The translations under genes and the position numbers were made by a program. This document shows positions 8,986 to 16,258 of a DNA stretch of 64,000 bases, piece by piece; positions within the stretch are counted from its first letter, which is position 1, and each line of letters opens with the position of its first letter. Source of the stretch: Brevibacterium sp. (lineage in GTDB: Bacteria; Actinomycetota; Actinomycetes; Actinomycetales; Brevibacteriaceae); the NCBI RefSeq assembly GCF_031179145.1, contig NZ_JAPSIB010000002.1:62001-126000 (forward strand), in the 5' to 3' direction. The notes below the pieces were generated by a model that worked only from the letters and a program-made list of their open reading frames with translations, was not told where the DNA came from and made no database searches.

Positions 8986-10296
8986 TCAGTCGGCAGGGGT
9001 GTGGATGCCGGCGGCCAGGGTGCCGCCGGTCTGCGGGTCGATGACGAGGAATCCGCCGCTGCGGCCATGGGTGCGGTAGTCGGCCAGAGGCAGTTCGGCG
9101 CTCAGCTTCACCTCGGCGATGCCGATGTCGTTGCCGGCGAGCACCTCGGCGGCTTCCGGTTCGGAGGTGTCGAGATTGCGCTTCGACTCCACGGTGACGA
9201 TGCCCTTGACCGTGGCGGTGCCGGCCTTGACCAGCACCCGGTCCCCGGTCCGCAGACCTTCGGCGGTGAAGGGGAACACCTCGGCGCGGATGATCCGCCG
9301 GGGTACCGGGAGGGTGCCGGCCGCGGCCAGCACGCTGCCCCGGGAGGTGTCGATGTCGTCGGCCAGACGCAGGGCCACCGACAGTGGCACCCCGGCGGTC
9401 TCGAGCGGGCCGTCGGCGGTGTCGATGCCGACGACGGTGGTCCGCAGGCCGGCCGGGTGGACATCGATCTCGTCACCGACGCTGACCCGGCCCGCGGTCA
9501 CCTGCCCGGCCACGGCCCGGTAGTCCCGGAACTTCTCCGGGTCCAGGCCCGGGGCCAGCCCGCCCTGCGGGCGGATCACGGTCTGGACGTCGAGGCGGAA
9601 CGGTTCGAGGTCGGCGGTGTCCTCCTCGCTGCTCGGCAGGGTCTCGAGGAGCTCGAGCAGTGCCGGACCGTGGTACCAGGGGGTGTTGGCCGAGGGTTCG
9701 ACGATGTTGTCCCCGGCCAGGGCCGAGACGGGAATGAGATGAGCGGTGTCGAGGCCGATCTCGGCAGTCAGGGATTCGACCTCCGCTTCGACGGCCGCGA
9801 ACGCGTTCCGGTCGTAGTCGAGGAGATCGATCTTGTTGATCGCGACGATGACGTGCCGGATGCCGAGGCGGTGGACCACGGTGAGGTGCCGGCGCGTCTG
9901 CTCGGTGACCCCGTTGCGGGCGTCGATGAGGACGACGACGGCATCGGCGGTGGTGGCCCCGGTGACCATGTTGCGGGTGTACTGAACGTGGCCGGGGCAG
10001 TCGGCGAGGATGAACGAGCGCCGGTCGGTGGAGAAGTACCGGTAGGCGACGTCGATCGTGATGCCCTGTTCGCGTTCGGCCCGCAGGCCGTCGGTGAGCA
10101 GCGCGAAGTCGAAGGCTCCGCCGAGGAAGCCGCGCTCGGCACTGGTCCGGGTGACGGACTCGAGCTGGTCGGCCAGGATCGCTTTGGCGTCGTGGAGCAG
10201 GCGGCCCACGAGCGTCGACTTCCCGTCGTCGACGGAGCCGGCAGTGGCGAAGCGCAGCAGCGTCTTCGTCTGGGTGGTCGTCGGTGTCGTCGTCAT
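8986..10296 (-). CDS. cysN: Sulfate adenylyltransferase GTPase subunit
   Basis: The 436-residue subunit drives APS formation from ATP and sulfate by GTP hydrolysis, together with CysD. GTPase motifs are plain: G1 GSVDDGKST (20-28), G3 DCPGHVQY, G4 NKID, then beta-barrel domains as in EF-Tu. There is no C-terminal APS kinase (CysC) domain, so this is the short CysN form. That fits a pathway in which APS, not PAPS, is reduced. The start overlaps the cysD stop (ATGA). Confidence 0.95.
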   Translation of the reverse strand: MTTTPTTTQTKTLLRFATAGSVDDGKSTLVGRLLHDAKAILADQLESVTRTSAERGFLGGAFDFALLTDGLRAEREQGITIDVAYRYFSTDRRSFILADCPGHVQYTRNMVTGATTADAVVVLIDARNGVTEQTRRHLTVVHRLGIRHVIVAINKIDLLDYDRNAFAAVEAEVESLTAEIGLDTAHLIPVSALAGDNIVEPSANTPWYHGPALLELLETLPSSEEDTADLEPFRLDVQTVIRPQGGLAPGLDPEKFRDYRAVAGQVTAGRVSVGDEIDVHPAGLRTTVVGIDTADGPLETAGVPLSVALRLADDIDTSRGSVLAAAGTLPVPRRIIRAEVFPFTAEGLRTGDRVLVKAGTATVKGIVTVESKRNLDTSEPEAAEVLAGNDIGIAEVKLSAELPLADYRTHGRSGGFLVIDPQTGGTLAAGIHTPAD

Positions 10297-11216
10297 CAGA
10301 AGTATCCGTCCTTCTTCCGGTCCTCCATCGCGGCGGCGGAGATCCTGTCATCGGCGCGGGTGGCGCCACGTTCGGTCACGGTGGTCACAGCCACCTCGGC
10401 GAGGACGGCATCGATGTCGGCCGCCTCGGACGCCACGGCTCCGGTGCAGCTCATGTCGCCGACCGTGCGGTAGCGCACCGACTTGGTCACGACGGTCTCG
10501 TCCTCCCGCGGCGCGGAGAACTCCCCCGTCGCCCACCACATGCCGTCGCGTTCGAAGACCTCGCGTTCATGGGCGTAGTAGAGCGAGGGGAGTTCGATGT
10601 TCTCCCGGGCGATGTAGCTCCACACGTCGAGCTCGGTGAAGTTCGAGATCGGGAACACGCGCACGTGCTCGCCGGGAACGTGGCGGCCGTTGTAGAGGTT
10701 CCACAGTTCGGGGCGCTGGTTGTTCGGATCCCACTGGCCGAATTCGTCGCGCAGGGACAGGATGCGCTCCTTGGCGCGGGCCTTGTCCTCGTCGCGGCGG
10801 GCTCCTCCGAATACGGCGTCGTAGCCGCCCGCGGCGATCGCGTCGATGAGGGGCTGGGTCTGCAGGACGTTGCGGGTGCCGTCCGGGCGTTCGCGCAGCC
10901 GTCCGTCGTCGATGTAGTCCTGGACCTTGGCCACGCTCAGGTCGATGCCGTACTTCTGCGCCGTGCGGTCGCGGAAGTCGAGGATCTCGTCGAAGTTGTG
11001 CCCCGAATCGACGTGGAGGAGCCCGAACGGGACCTTGGCGGGCCAGAATGCCTTGGCTGCCAGGTGGAGGACCGTGACGGAGTCCTTGCCGCCGGAGAAC
11101 AGGAGGACCGGCTTCTCGAACTCGGCGACGACTTCACGGATGATGTGGATCGCCTCGGATTCGAGGGCGTCGAGGGTGGACAGTGGTGCTCGGGTGTCGA
11201 TCTGATCGATGCTCAT
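10296..11216 (-). CDS. cysD: Sulfate adenylyltransferase catalytic subunit
   Basis: This 306-residue protein of the PP-loop ATP pyrophosphatase family has SGGKDSVTVL as its PP-loop and the family motifs LHVDSGHNFDE and GGARRDEDKARAKER; it ends with DRKKDGYF. With CysN it forms adenosine 5'-phosphosulfate. The ATG at 11216 was chosen because it overlaps the cysH stop (ATGA at 11213-11216); an in-frame ATG 15 bases upstream is less likely. Much longer upstream extension would read antisense-like sequence through cysH. Confidence 0.95.
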   Translation of the reverse strand: MSIDQIDTRAPLSTLDALESEAIHIIREVVAEFEKPVLLFSGGKDSVTVLHLAAKAFWPAKVPFGLLHVDSGHNFDEILDFRDRTAQKYGIDLSVAKVQDYIDDGRLRERPDGTRNVLQTQPLIDAIAAGGYDAVFGGARRDEDKARAKERILSLRDEFGQWDPNNQRPELWNLYNGRHVPGEHVRVFPISNFTELDVWSYIARENIELPSLYYAHEREVFERDGMWWATGEFSAPREDETVVTKSVRYRTVGDMSCTGAVASEAADIDAVLAEVAVTTVTERGATRADDRISAAAMEDRKKDGYF

Positions 11217-11929
11217 ACGTGAAGTCCGCATTCTGTCTTGGAGGAGCCTGCCCACCGGCCGGCCCGGGGATCTTCTCCTTCGGCCACGGGGCGGGTGCAG
11301 GGTTGGCAGCCGATGGACGGGTAACCCTGGCTGAGCAGGGGATTGACCGGCACATCGAAGGCGCGTGAGTAGTCGAGGAGGTCGTCGAAGGTCCATGCCG
11401 CCAGTGGGTTGATCTTGACCAGGCCGTTCTTGGCGTCGAAGGTCACGAGCGGAGTGTTCGCCCGGGTGGGCGCCTCCTCCCGGCGAACCCCGGTGAACCA
11501 GAGTTCGTAGCCGGCCAGGGACTTCTGCAGGGGTGCGACCTTGCGGCGCGCGCAGCACAGCCCCGGGTCGCGGGCGAAGAGCTCGGAGCCGAACTCGGCG
11601 TCCTGGTCTGCGACCGTCTGCTCGGGCAGGACGTCGACGATGCGCACCTCGAGGCTCTGTGCCACGACGTCACGGGTCCGGTAGGTCTCCGGGAAGTGAT
11701 AGCCGGTGTCGAGGAAGAGCACGTCGACGCCGGGCAGGTACTGGGCGACGAAGTGAGGCAGCGCGGCGTCGGCCATCGAGCAGGCGACGGCGCAGGCGGA
11801 CGTGTCGAAGTTCTGCGACACCCAGCGGATGACGTCGGCCGGGCTCGCCTCGGCGTCAGTGTCCCCGGAGAGTTCCCGCGCGCCTGCCTCGGCGATGGCC
11901 TTGAGCTCATCGATGCTTCGCTTGGTCAT
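11213..11929 (-). CDS. cysH: APS reductase (assimilatory, 4Fe-4S type)
   Basis: The 238-residue enzyme reduces adenylyl sulfate to sulfite and AMP. Cysteine pairs Cys125-Cys126 and Cys208/Cys211 (CC...CxxC) bind a 4Fe-4S cluster, which marks APS rather than PAPS reductases. Cys234 in the C-terminal TECGLH motif is the catalytic thiol. The family motifs LDTGYHFPETY and FTGVRREEAPTR are present. The start at 11929 overlaps the sulfite reductase stop (ATGA). With no APS kinase in the operon, the direct APS route of Bacillus and Mycobacterium is indicated. Confidence 0.94.
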   Translation of the reverse strand: MTKRSIDELKAIAEAGARELSGDTDAEASPADVIRWVSQNFDTSACAVACSMADAALPHFVAQYLPGVDVLFLDTGYHFPETYRTRDVVAQSLEVRIVDVLPEQTVADQDAEFGSELFARDPGLCCARRKVAPLQKSLAGYELWFTGVRREEAPTRANTPLVTFDAKNGLVKINPLAAWTFDDLLDYSRAFDVPVNPLLSQGYPSIGCQPCTRPVAEGEDPRAGRWAGSSKTECGLHV

Positions 11930-13641
11930 ACCAGCTCCTCGTCCTCGACCCGGTGGGCCCACTGGGAGAACGTCTCGTCGTCGCCGCGTCCGGCGAGGAA
12001 GCGACGGACGAGCTTCTCGACATAGTCATTGAGCTCGTCGACCGTGACCTTGAGTCCGCGCACGGTACGGCCGAGGCCGGCTTCGTCCCGGTCGCTCGAC
12101 GCCAGTCCCCCGCCGACGTGGACCTGGAACCCGGGCACCTGCTCCCCCTCGGCCGTGGTCACGAGCTGACCCTTGAGCCCGATGTCAGCGGTCTGGATGC
12201 GGGCGCAGGAGTTCGGGCAGCCGTTGAGGTGGAGGCTGATCGGGTGCGGCAGGTCGATGCCGGCCAGCCGTTCCTCGAGGACGGCCACGGCGTCGGCGGC
12301 GGTCTGCTTCGTCTCGACGATCGCGAGCTTGCAGAATTCGATGCCCGTGCATGCCATCGTCGACCGGCGGAACAGGTCCTTGCGGCTCGAGAGCCCGAGC
12401 GCGTCGAGCCCGGCGACGACCGCATCGAGGTCTTTCTCCTCGATGTCGAGCAGCAGCACCTTCTGGTGCGGAGTGGTGCGCAGCCGGGTGGACCCGAACC
12501 GCTCCGCCAGGTCCGCGAGCTGGGACAGGAGAGTGCCCGAGGCGCGGCCGGCGATGAGGCTGACGCCGATGTAGTACCTTCCGTCGACCTGCCGGTGGAT
12601 GCCGACGTGGTCACCGGCGGTGACGGGCTTCGTCGGCGCCGGGCCGTCGGCGAGGCGATAGCCGAGGTATTCGGTCTCGAGGATGTCGCGGAACTTCTCC
12701 GGACCCCAGTCGGCGAGGAGGAACTTCAGCCTGGCCTTGTTGCGCAGGCGCCGGTAGCCGTAGTCACGGAAGATCTCGGTGACGCCCAGCCAGGTCTCGA
12801 CGACTTGGTCGGGGGCGACCCAGGCGCCGAGGCGCTCGGCGAAGCGGGGCACCGTCGAGAGCGCGCCTCCGACCCAGAGGTCGTAGCCGATGCCGTGCTC
12901 GGGGTGCTCGACGGCGACGAAGGAGCAGTCGTTGATCTCGTGGACGACGTCCTGGCTGGGGTGGCCGGTGATCGCGGTCTTGTACTTCCGCGGCAGGTTC
13001 GCGAGGCTCTCATCGCCGATGTAGCGACGGGAGATCTCCTCGATCGCGGGAGTCGGGTCGATGAGCTCGTCGGCGGCGATTCCTGCCACCGGGGAGCCGA
13101 GGATGACACGGGGGACATCGCCGCAGGCTTCGGTCGTCTGCAGGCCGACGGCTTCGAGGCGGCGCCAGATCTCGGGCACGTTCTCGATCTCGACCCAGTG
13201 GAGCTGGATGTTCTGCCGGTCGGTGAGGTCCGCGGTGCCGCGGGCGAAGTCATTGGAGATCTCGGCGATCGTCCGCAGCTGTTCGGTGGTGAGCTTGCCA
13301 CCGTCGATGCGGACGCGGAGCATGAAGTACTCGTCCTCGAGCTCGTGGGGTTCGAGGGTGGCGGTGCGTCCGCCGTCGATGCCGGGTTTGCGCTGGGTGT
13401 AGAGGCCCCACCACCGGAAGCGACCGTGCAGGTCGTCGGGGTCGATCGAGGCGAATCCGCCCTTCGCGTAGACCTCCTCGATCCGGGCGCGCACGTTGAG
13501 TCCGTTGTCCTCGGCCTTGTCGATCTCATTTTTGTTCAACGGTTCAGTGCCGTCGACCTTCCATTGCCCATTGGACTTCTTGGGGCGGGGAGGACGCTTG
13601 TCCCTTGTCTTTGGGGGTATCTCTTCCACGGATGTGGCCAT
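11926..13641 (-). CDS. Ferredoxin-dependent sulfite reductase (NirA/SirA type)
   Basis: The 571-residue siroheme/4Fe-4S enzyme reduces sulfite to sulfide. The cluster and siroheme ligands are Cys431 and Cys437 (TMACTGIEFCKLA) and Cys475/Cys479 (NGCPNSCAR). Two pseudo-repeats with nitrite/sulfite reductase ferredoxin-like domains are present. Tyr81 (LYTQR) and Cys173 (EACGD) correspond to the residues that are covalently joined in Mycobacterium tuberculosis NirA. The ATG at 13641 is preferred over an upstream TTG at 13653 because GGAG sits 6 bases before it. The context (cysHDN, fdxA, fprA) argues for sulfite rather than nitrite as physiological substrate. It is the first gene of the operon. 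Confidence 0.93.
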   Translation of the reverse strand: MATSVEEIPPKTRDKRPPRPKKSNGQWKVDGTEPLNKNEIDKAEDNGLNVRARIEEVYAKGGFASIDPDDLHGRFRWWGLYTQRKPGIDGGRTATLEPHELEDEYFMLRVRIDGGKLTTEQLRTIAEISNDFARGTADLTDRQNIQLHWVEIENVPEIWRRLEAVGLQTTEACGDVPRVILGSPVAGIAADELIDPTPAIEEISRRYIGDESLANLPRKYKTAITGHPSQDVVHEINDCSFVAVEHPEHGIGYDLWVGGALSTVPRFAERLGAWVAPDQVVETWLGVTEIFRDYGYRRLRNKARLKFLLADWGPEKFRDILETEYLGYRLADGPAPTKPVTAGDHVGIHRQVDGRYYIGVSLIAGRASGTLLSQLADLAERFGSTRLRTTPHQKVLLLDIEEKDLDAVVAGLDALGLSSRKDLFRRSTMACTGIEFCKLAIVETKQTAADAVAVLEERLAGIDLPHPISLHLNGCPNSCARIQTADIGLKGQLVTTAEGEQVPGFQVHVGGGLASSDRDEAGLGRTVRGLKVTVDELNDYVEKLVRRFLAGRGDDETFSQWAHRVEDEELV

Positions 13642-13796
13642 GGTCGTCTCCAAACGCTGCGGTGAAGCTTTGAAACGACACGCTACAAGAAGAACGGATT
13701 GCTCAACAACTCCATCTCGAAAAATGCGTCACTTGATGACATGAGAAGCGATGTGAACGTGGATGACGAATCGAGACGGCCGGCTTGACGCAGACG
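13642..13796 (-). promoter_or_regulatory. Control region of the sulfur assimilation operon
   Basis: This 155-base gap between sirB and the sulfite reductase gene is more A/T-rich than its surroundings and must carry the promoter of the ten- or eleven-gene operon if it is separate from sirB. On the minus strand a TTGTTG and a TTGTAG-like element are separated by about 17 bases around 13680-13710, which could be -35/-10, but the match is weak. No riboswitch or strong palindrome was recognised. Confidence 0.3.
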
Positions 13797-14534
13797 TCAG
13801 AGAGATGTCAGGACACGATCGCGGGCGATGTCGACCAGCAATGGCGGGGTTCCCGTGCCCTCATGCAGAAGCGGGAGGGTCAGGACGTCGTCCGAATCGG
13901 CGATGATCCGCTGCGCCAGATCCTGGAAGAAGCCGGGGGCGAGCAGGTAGCTCGAGAGCACGACGCGCCCGCCGAGCGCCCGTTTTTGTTCAACAATATC
14001 GGCCAATCGGGCTCCCCCGCCGGCGTGGAAGCCGGTGGCGACGGTCCGGTCGAGCTCGTCGGCGAGCGAATCGGCGAGTTCGAGGCAGGCGAGGTTGGCC
14101 CTCTCATCGCTCGACCCTGCCGCAGCGAGGACCACGTGGTCGTCCTCGTGCAGCTCGGGCAGCCGGTCGGCGAGTATCCGGGCCAGCCGGGGGTCGGGAC
14201 CGAGCGTCGGGCTCATCCTGATGTCGCGGGCACCGGGCTGCCCGGTCGCCCCTGCTGCGGTCAGGGCCTCGGTCAGGTCGACGTGGACATGGTAGCCCGG
14301 GGAAAGCAGGAGGGGCACGAGAATCACAGGACGATCGGCCGGCAGCGCGGAGAGCACCTCGGCGACATCGGGAGTCTGGACGTCCACGTGACCGAGCATG
14401 ACCTCCTCGGCGATGCCGCGCTGCCTGAGGTCGACGGTGACGGCTGCGGCGAGCGCCTCGATGACCCTCTGGCCCTCCGGCGACGCGGTTCCGTGCGAGA
14501 TCAGGGCCACCGACGGCTGCGGAGACGTTGGCAT
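13797..14534 (-). CDS. sirB: Sirohydrochlorin ferrochelatase/cobaltochelatase (CbiX family)
   Basis: The 245-residue protein belongs to the CbiX/SirB chelatase family. SHGT near the N-terminus supplies the metal-binding histidine, and VPLLLSPGYHVHVDL carries the second conserved histidine pair. It would insert iron into sirohydrochlorin to make siroheme for the sulfite reductase encoded just downstream on the same strand. Length matches the two-domain (long) form. Its start overlaps the aldo/keto reductase stop (ATGA, 14531-14536). The precorrin-2 dehydrogenase step is not encoded in the window. Confidence 0.88.
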   Translation of the reverse strand: MPTSPQPSVALISHGTASPEGQRVIEALAAAVTVDLRQRGIAEEVMLGHVDVQTPDVAEVLSALPADRPVILVPLLLSPGYHVHVDLTEALTAAGATGQPGARDIRMSPTLGPDPRLARILADRLPELHEDDHVVLAAAGSSDERANLACLELADSLADELDRTVATGFHAGGGARLADIVEQKRALGGRVVLSSYLLAPGFFQDLAQRIIADSDDVLTLPLLHEGTGTPPLLVDIARDRVLTSL

Positions 14535-15361
14535 CAGAGGATCTCGAGCGGCTGGGGCGAGCTCGGTGCGGGGAATGCGCGGTCGATGTCGGCGAGGTCG
14601 TCAGCGCTCAGCCGCAGTGCCGCCGCCTCGGCGTTGGCCTCGACGTGCGCGACGGAGGAGGCCTTCGGGATCGCGACGACGTCGCCGCTGCGGATGGCCC
14701 AGGCCAGCAGGATCTGAGCGACGGTGGCGTCGTGGCGGTGCGCCACCTCGGCGAGAGCGGGATGATCGAGCAGGCGGCCCTGTTCGATCGGCGAGTACGC
14801 CATGGTGGTGATCGGCGGGCGTGAGTGCCGATGGGCGGGGATGAGGTCGAATTCGGGCCCGCGCCGGGAGGGGTTGTAGAGGATCTGGTTGACCTGCGGC
14901 GCGGTGGGCAGGGCGACGATCTCATCGGCGTCGAAATTGCTCACACCCCAGGCGCCGATGAGGCCGCGGCCGATGAGTTCCTCGAAGGCCTCGATCGTCT
15001 CGTCCTCCGGGTGGGGGCCGGGCCAGTGGAGGAGGTAGAGGTCGATGAAGTCGGTGCCGAGGACGTCGAGGGACCGCTGGCAGGCTTCGATCGTGCCGCG
15101 CTTCGCCGCGTTCATCGGCAGGACCTTGTCGACGAGGAAGACCTCGTCGCGCACCGGCGCGATGGCCTCGCCGACGAGGTTCTCCGAGCGCCCCGAACCG
15201 TACATCTCCGCGGTGTCGACCAGCGTCATGCCCGCCTCGATGCCCGCCCGGATGGCAGCGATCTCTTCGGACCGGCGCCCAGGGTCGTCGCCGATGTGCC
15301 AGGTCCCCTGGCCGAGGACGGGAATGCTCGCGCCGGATGCCACAGTGGTCGTCGGAATCAT
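14534..15361 (-). CDS. Aldo/keto reductase
   Basis: This 275-residue (alpha/beta)8-barrel NADPH-dependent carbonyl reductase has the full catalytic tetrad: Asp49, Tyr54 (DTAEMYG), Lys79 and His112 (LLHWPGP). AIPKASS near the C-terminus matches the NADP-binding loop. Substrate cannot be deduced; it most resembles AKRs annotated as 2,5-diketo-gluconate reductase-like or general oxidoreductases. It is cotranscribed with sirB through an overlapping start/stop and is divergent from the DksA-type gene 39 bases away. Confidence 0.88.
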   Translation of the reverse strand: MIPTTTVASGASIPVLGQGTWHIGDDPGRRSEEIAAIRAGIEAGMTLVDTAEMYGSGRSENLVGEAIAPVRDEVFLVDKVLPMNAAKRGTIEACQRSLDVLGTDFIDLYLLHWPGPHPEDETIEAFEELIGRGLIGAWGVSNFDADEIVALPTAPQVNQILYNPSRRGPEFDLIPAHRHSRPPITTMAYSPIEQGRLLDHPALAEVAHRHDATVAQILLAWAIRSGDVVAIPKASSVAHVEANAEAAALRLSADDLADIDRAFPAPSSPQPLEIL

Positions 15362-15400
15362 CCGGCCATGATAACGGCTTCCGGGCTAGGCTTGAGGGCT

Positions 15401-15775
15401 ATGGCGACTCCCGACGACATACTGCCCCACCTCGGTGAACTCCGCCACCTCCTCGTCGAGGCGCGCCGGACCACCGAGGCCCGGATCGCCGCGCTCGAGC
15501 GCGACTTCGGCTCGATCGTCGAGGCGACAAGGGAGACGGCGACCGACGACGAGCACGACCCGGAAGGGTCGACGATCGCCTATGAGCGGGCCCAGGTCCA
15601 GACCCTGGCCGCCGAGGCGCATGAGCAGCTGGCCGAGATCGCCGCGGCCGAGCAGCGGTTCGCAGACGACGACTTCGGTCGCTGCGAAACCTGCGGCGAG
15701 GCGATCGCCCTGGTTCGCCTGCAGGCCCGGCCGATGGCGAGAACCTGCATCAGGTGCGCGAGCGAGCGACGATGA
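15401..15775 (+). CDS. DksA/TraR-family C4 zinc finger protein
   Basis: This 124-residue protein has an N-terminal coiled-coil-prone helical region rich in Arg, Glu and Ala (residues 8-90) and a C-terminal zinc finger with Cys95/Cys98 and Cys116/Cys119. Such proteins insert a coiled-coil into the RNA polymerase secondary channel or act as small DNA/RNA-binding factors; actinobacterial members are poorly characterised. ATG at 15401 is preceded by GAGGG, and a longer upstream frame is antisense to the aldo/keto reductase. It is probably monocistronic; the next gene is on the opposite strand. Confidence 0.85.
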   Translation: MATPDDILPHLGELRHLLVEARRTTEARIAALERDFGSIVEATRETATDDEHDPEGSTIAYERAQVQTLAAEAHEQLAEIAAAEQRFADDDFGRCETCGEAIALVRLQARPMARTCIRCASERR

Positions 15776-15823
15776 GGGCGCGGGAACCTGTGAGGGTGCG
15801 GGAGCCGGAAACCCTGACGTCGA

Positions 15824-16171
15824 TCAGGAGATGATCGCCTTCACGGCCTCGGCGAGAACTCCGGTGGTGGGCCGGTAGTAGGCCCATCGTCCCCGCTGCT
15901 CCCTGGCCACGAGGCCGGCTTCGACGAGCAGCTTCATATGATGCGAGACAGTCGGCTGCGACAGACCCACCGGGCCCGTCAGGTCGCACACGCACATTTC
16001 GCCGGTGCCGCTGCCGACGATCATCGACATCAGCTTGACCCGGGTCGGGTCTCCCATCGCCTTGAATACGCGCGCCAGATCGCGGGCGACATCGTCATCG
16101 AGGACCTCACCGGAAGCACAGCACGATGAGGTGGAGGGCGCGGCCTGAGCGGTGTGGTCGACAGCATTCAT
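15824..16171 (-). CDS. arsR: ArsR-family metalloid-sensing repressor
   Basis: The 115-residue winged-helix repressor has recognition helix SQPTVSHHMKLL. Thiol pairs sit at Cys17-Cys18 near the N-terminus and at Cys60/Cys62 in the alpha-3 MCVCDL motif. The Cys-Cys at the N-terminus plus one Cys in CVCDL matches the As(III) site of Corynebacterium glutamicum ArsR (Cys15, Cys16, Cys55), so arsenite/antimonite sensing is likely. It is divergent from two flavoprotein genes, with an 87-base gap carrying two overlapping palindromes. It probably represses both itself and the flavoproteins until metalloid binds. Confidence 0.9.
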   Translation of the reverse strand: MNAVDHTAQAAPSTSSCCASGEVLDDDVARDLARVFKAMGDPTRVKLMSMIVGSGTGEMCVCDLTGPVGLSQPTVSHHMKLLVEAGLVAREQRGRWAYYRPTTGVLAEAVKAIIS

Positions 16172-16219
16172 GCTGCCATTCTCTCCCATCCATTGACATT
16201 TGTCGATACGTCGGAGAGA

Positions 16220-16245
16220 CTTCAATCCATTGAAGAACATCAATG
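16220..16245. promoter_or_regulatory. Putative ArsR operator (two overlapping palindromes)
   Basis: CTTCAATCCATTGAAG at 16220-16235 is a perfect 7-2-7 inverted repeat. CATTGA at 16228-16233 and TCAATG at 16240-16245 form a second inverted repeat with a 6-base spacer. The TTCAAT/ATTGAA half-sites are typical of ArsR/SmtB operators. The block ends just before the ribosome site (TGGAGG, 16248-16253) of the flavoprotein gene, so bound repressor would block its transcription. Confidence 0.7.
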
Positions 16246-16258
16246 TATGGAGGTTGAC

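Noticed and set aside
11953..13665. A 570-codon plus-strand open frame
   Set aside because: It is fully antisense to the sulfite reductase gene, which has all four cluster cysteines.
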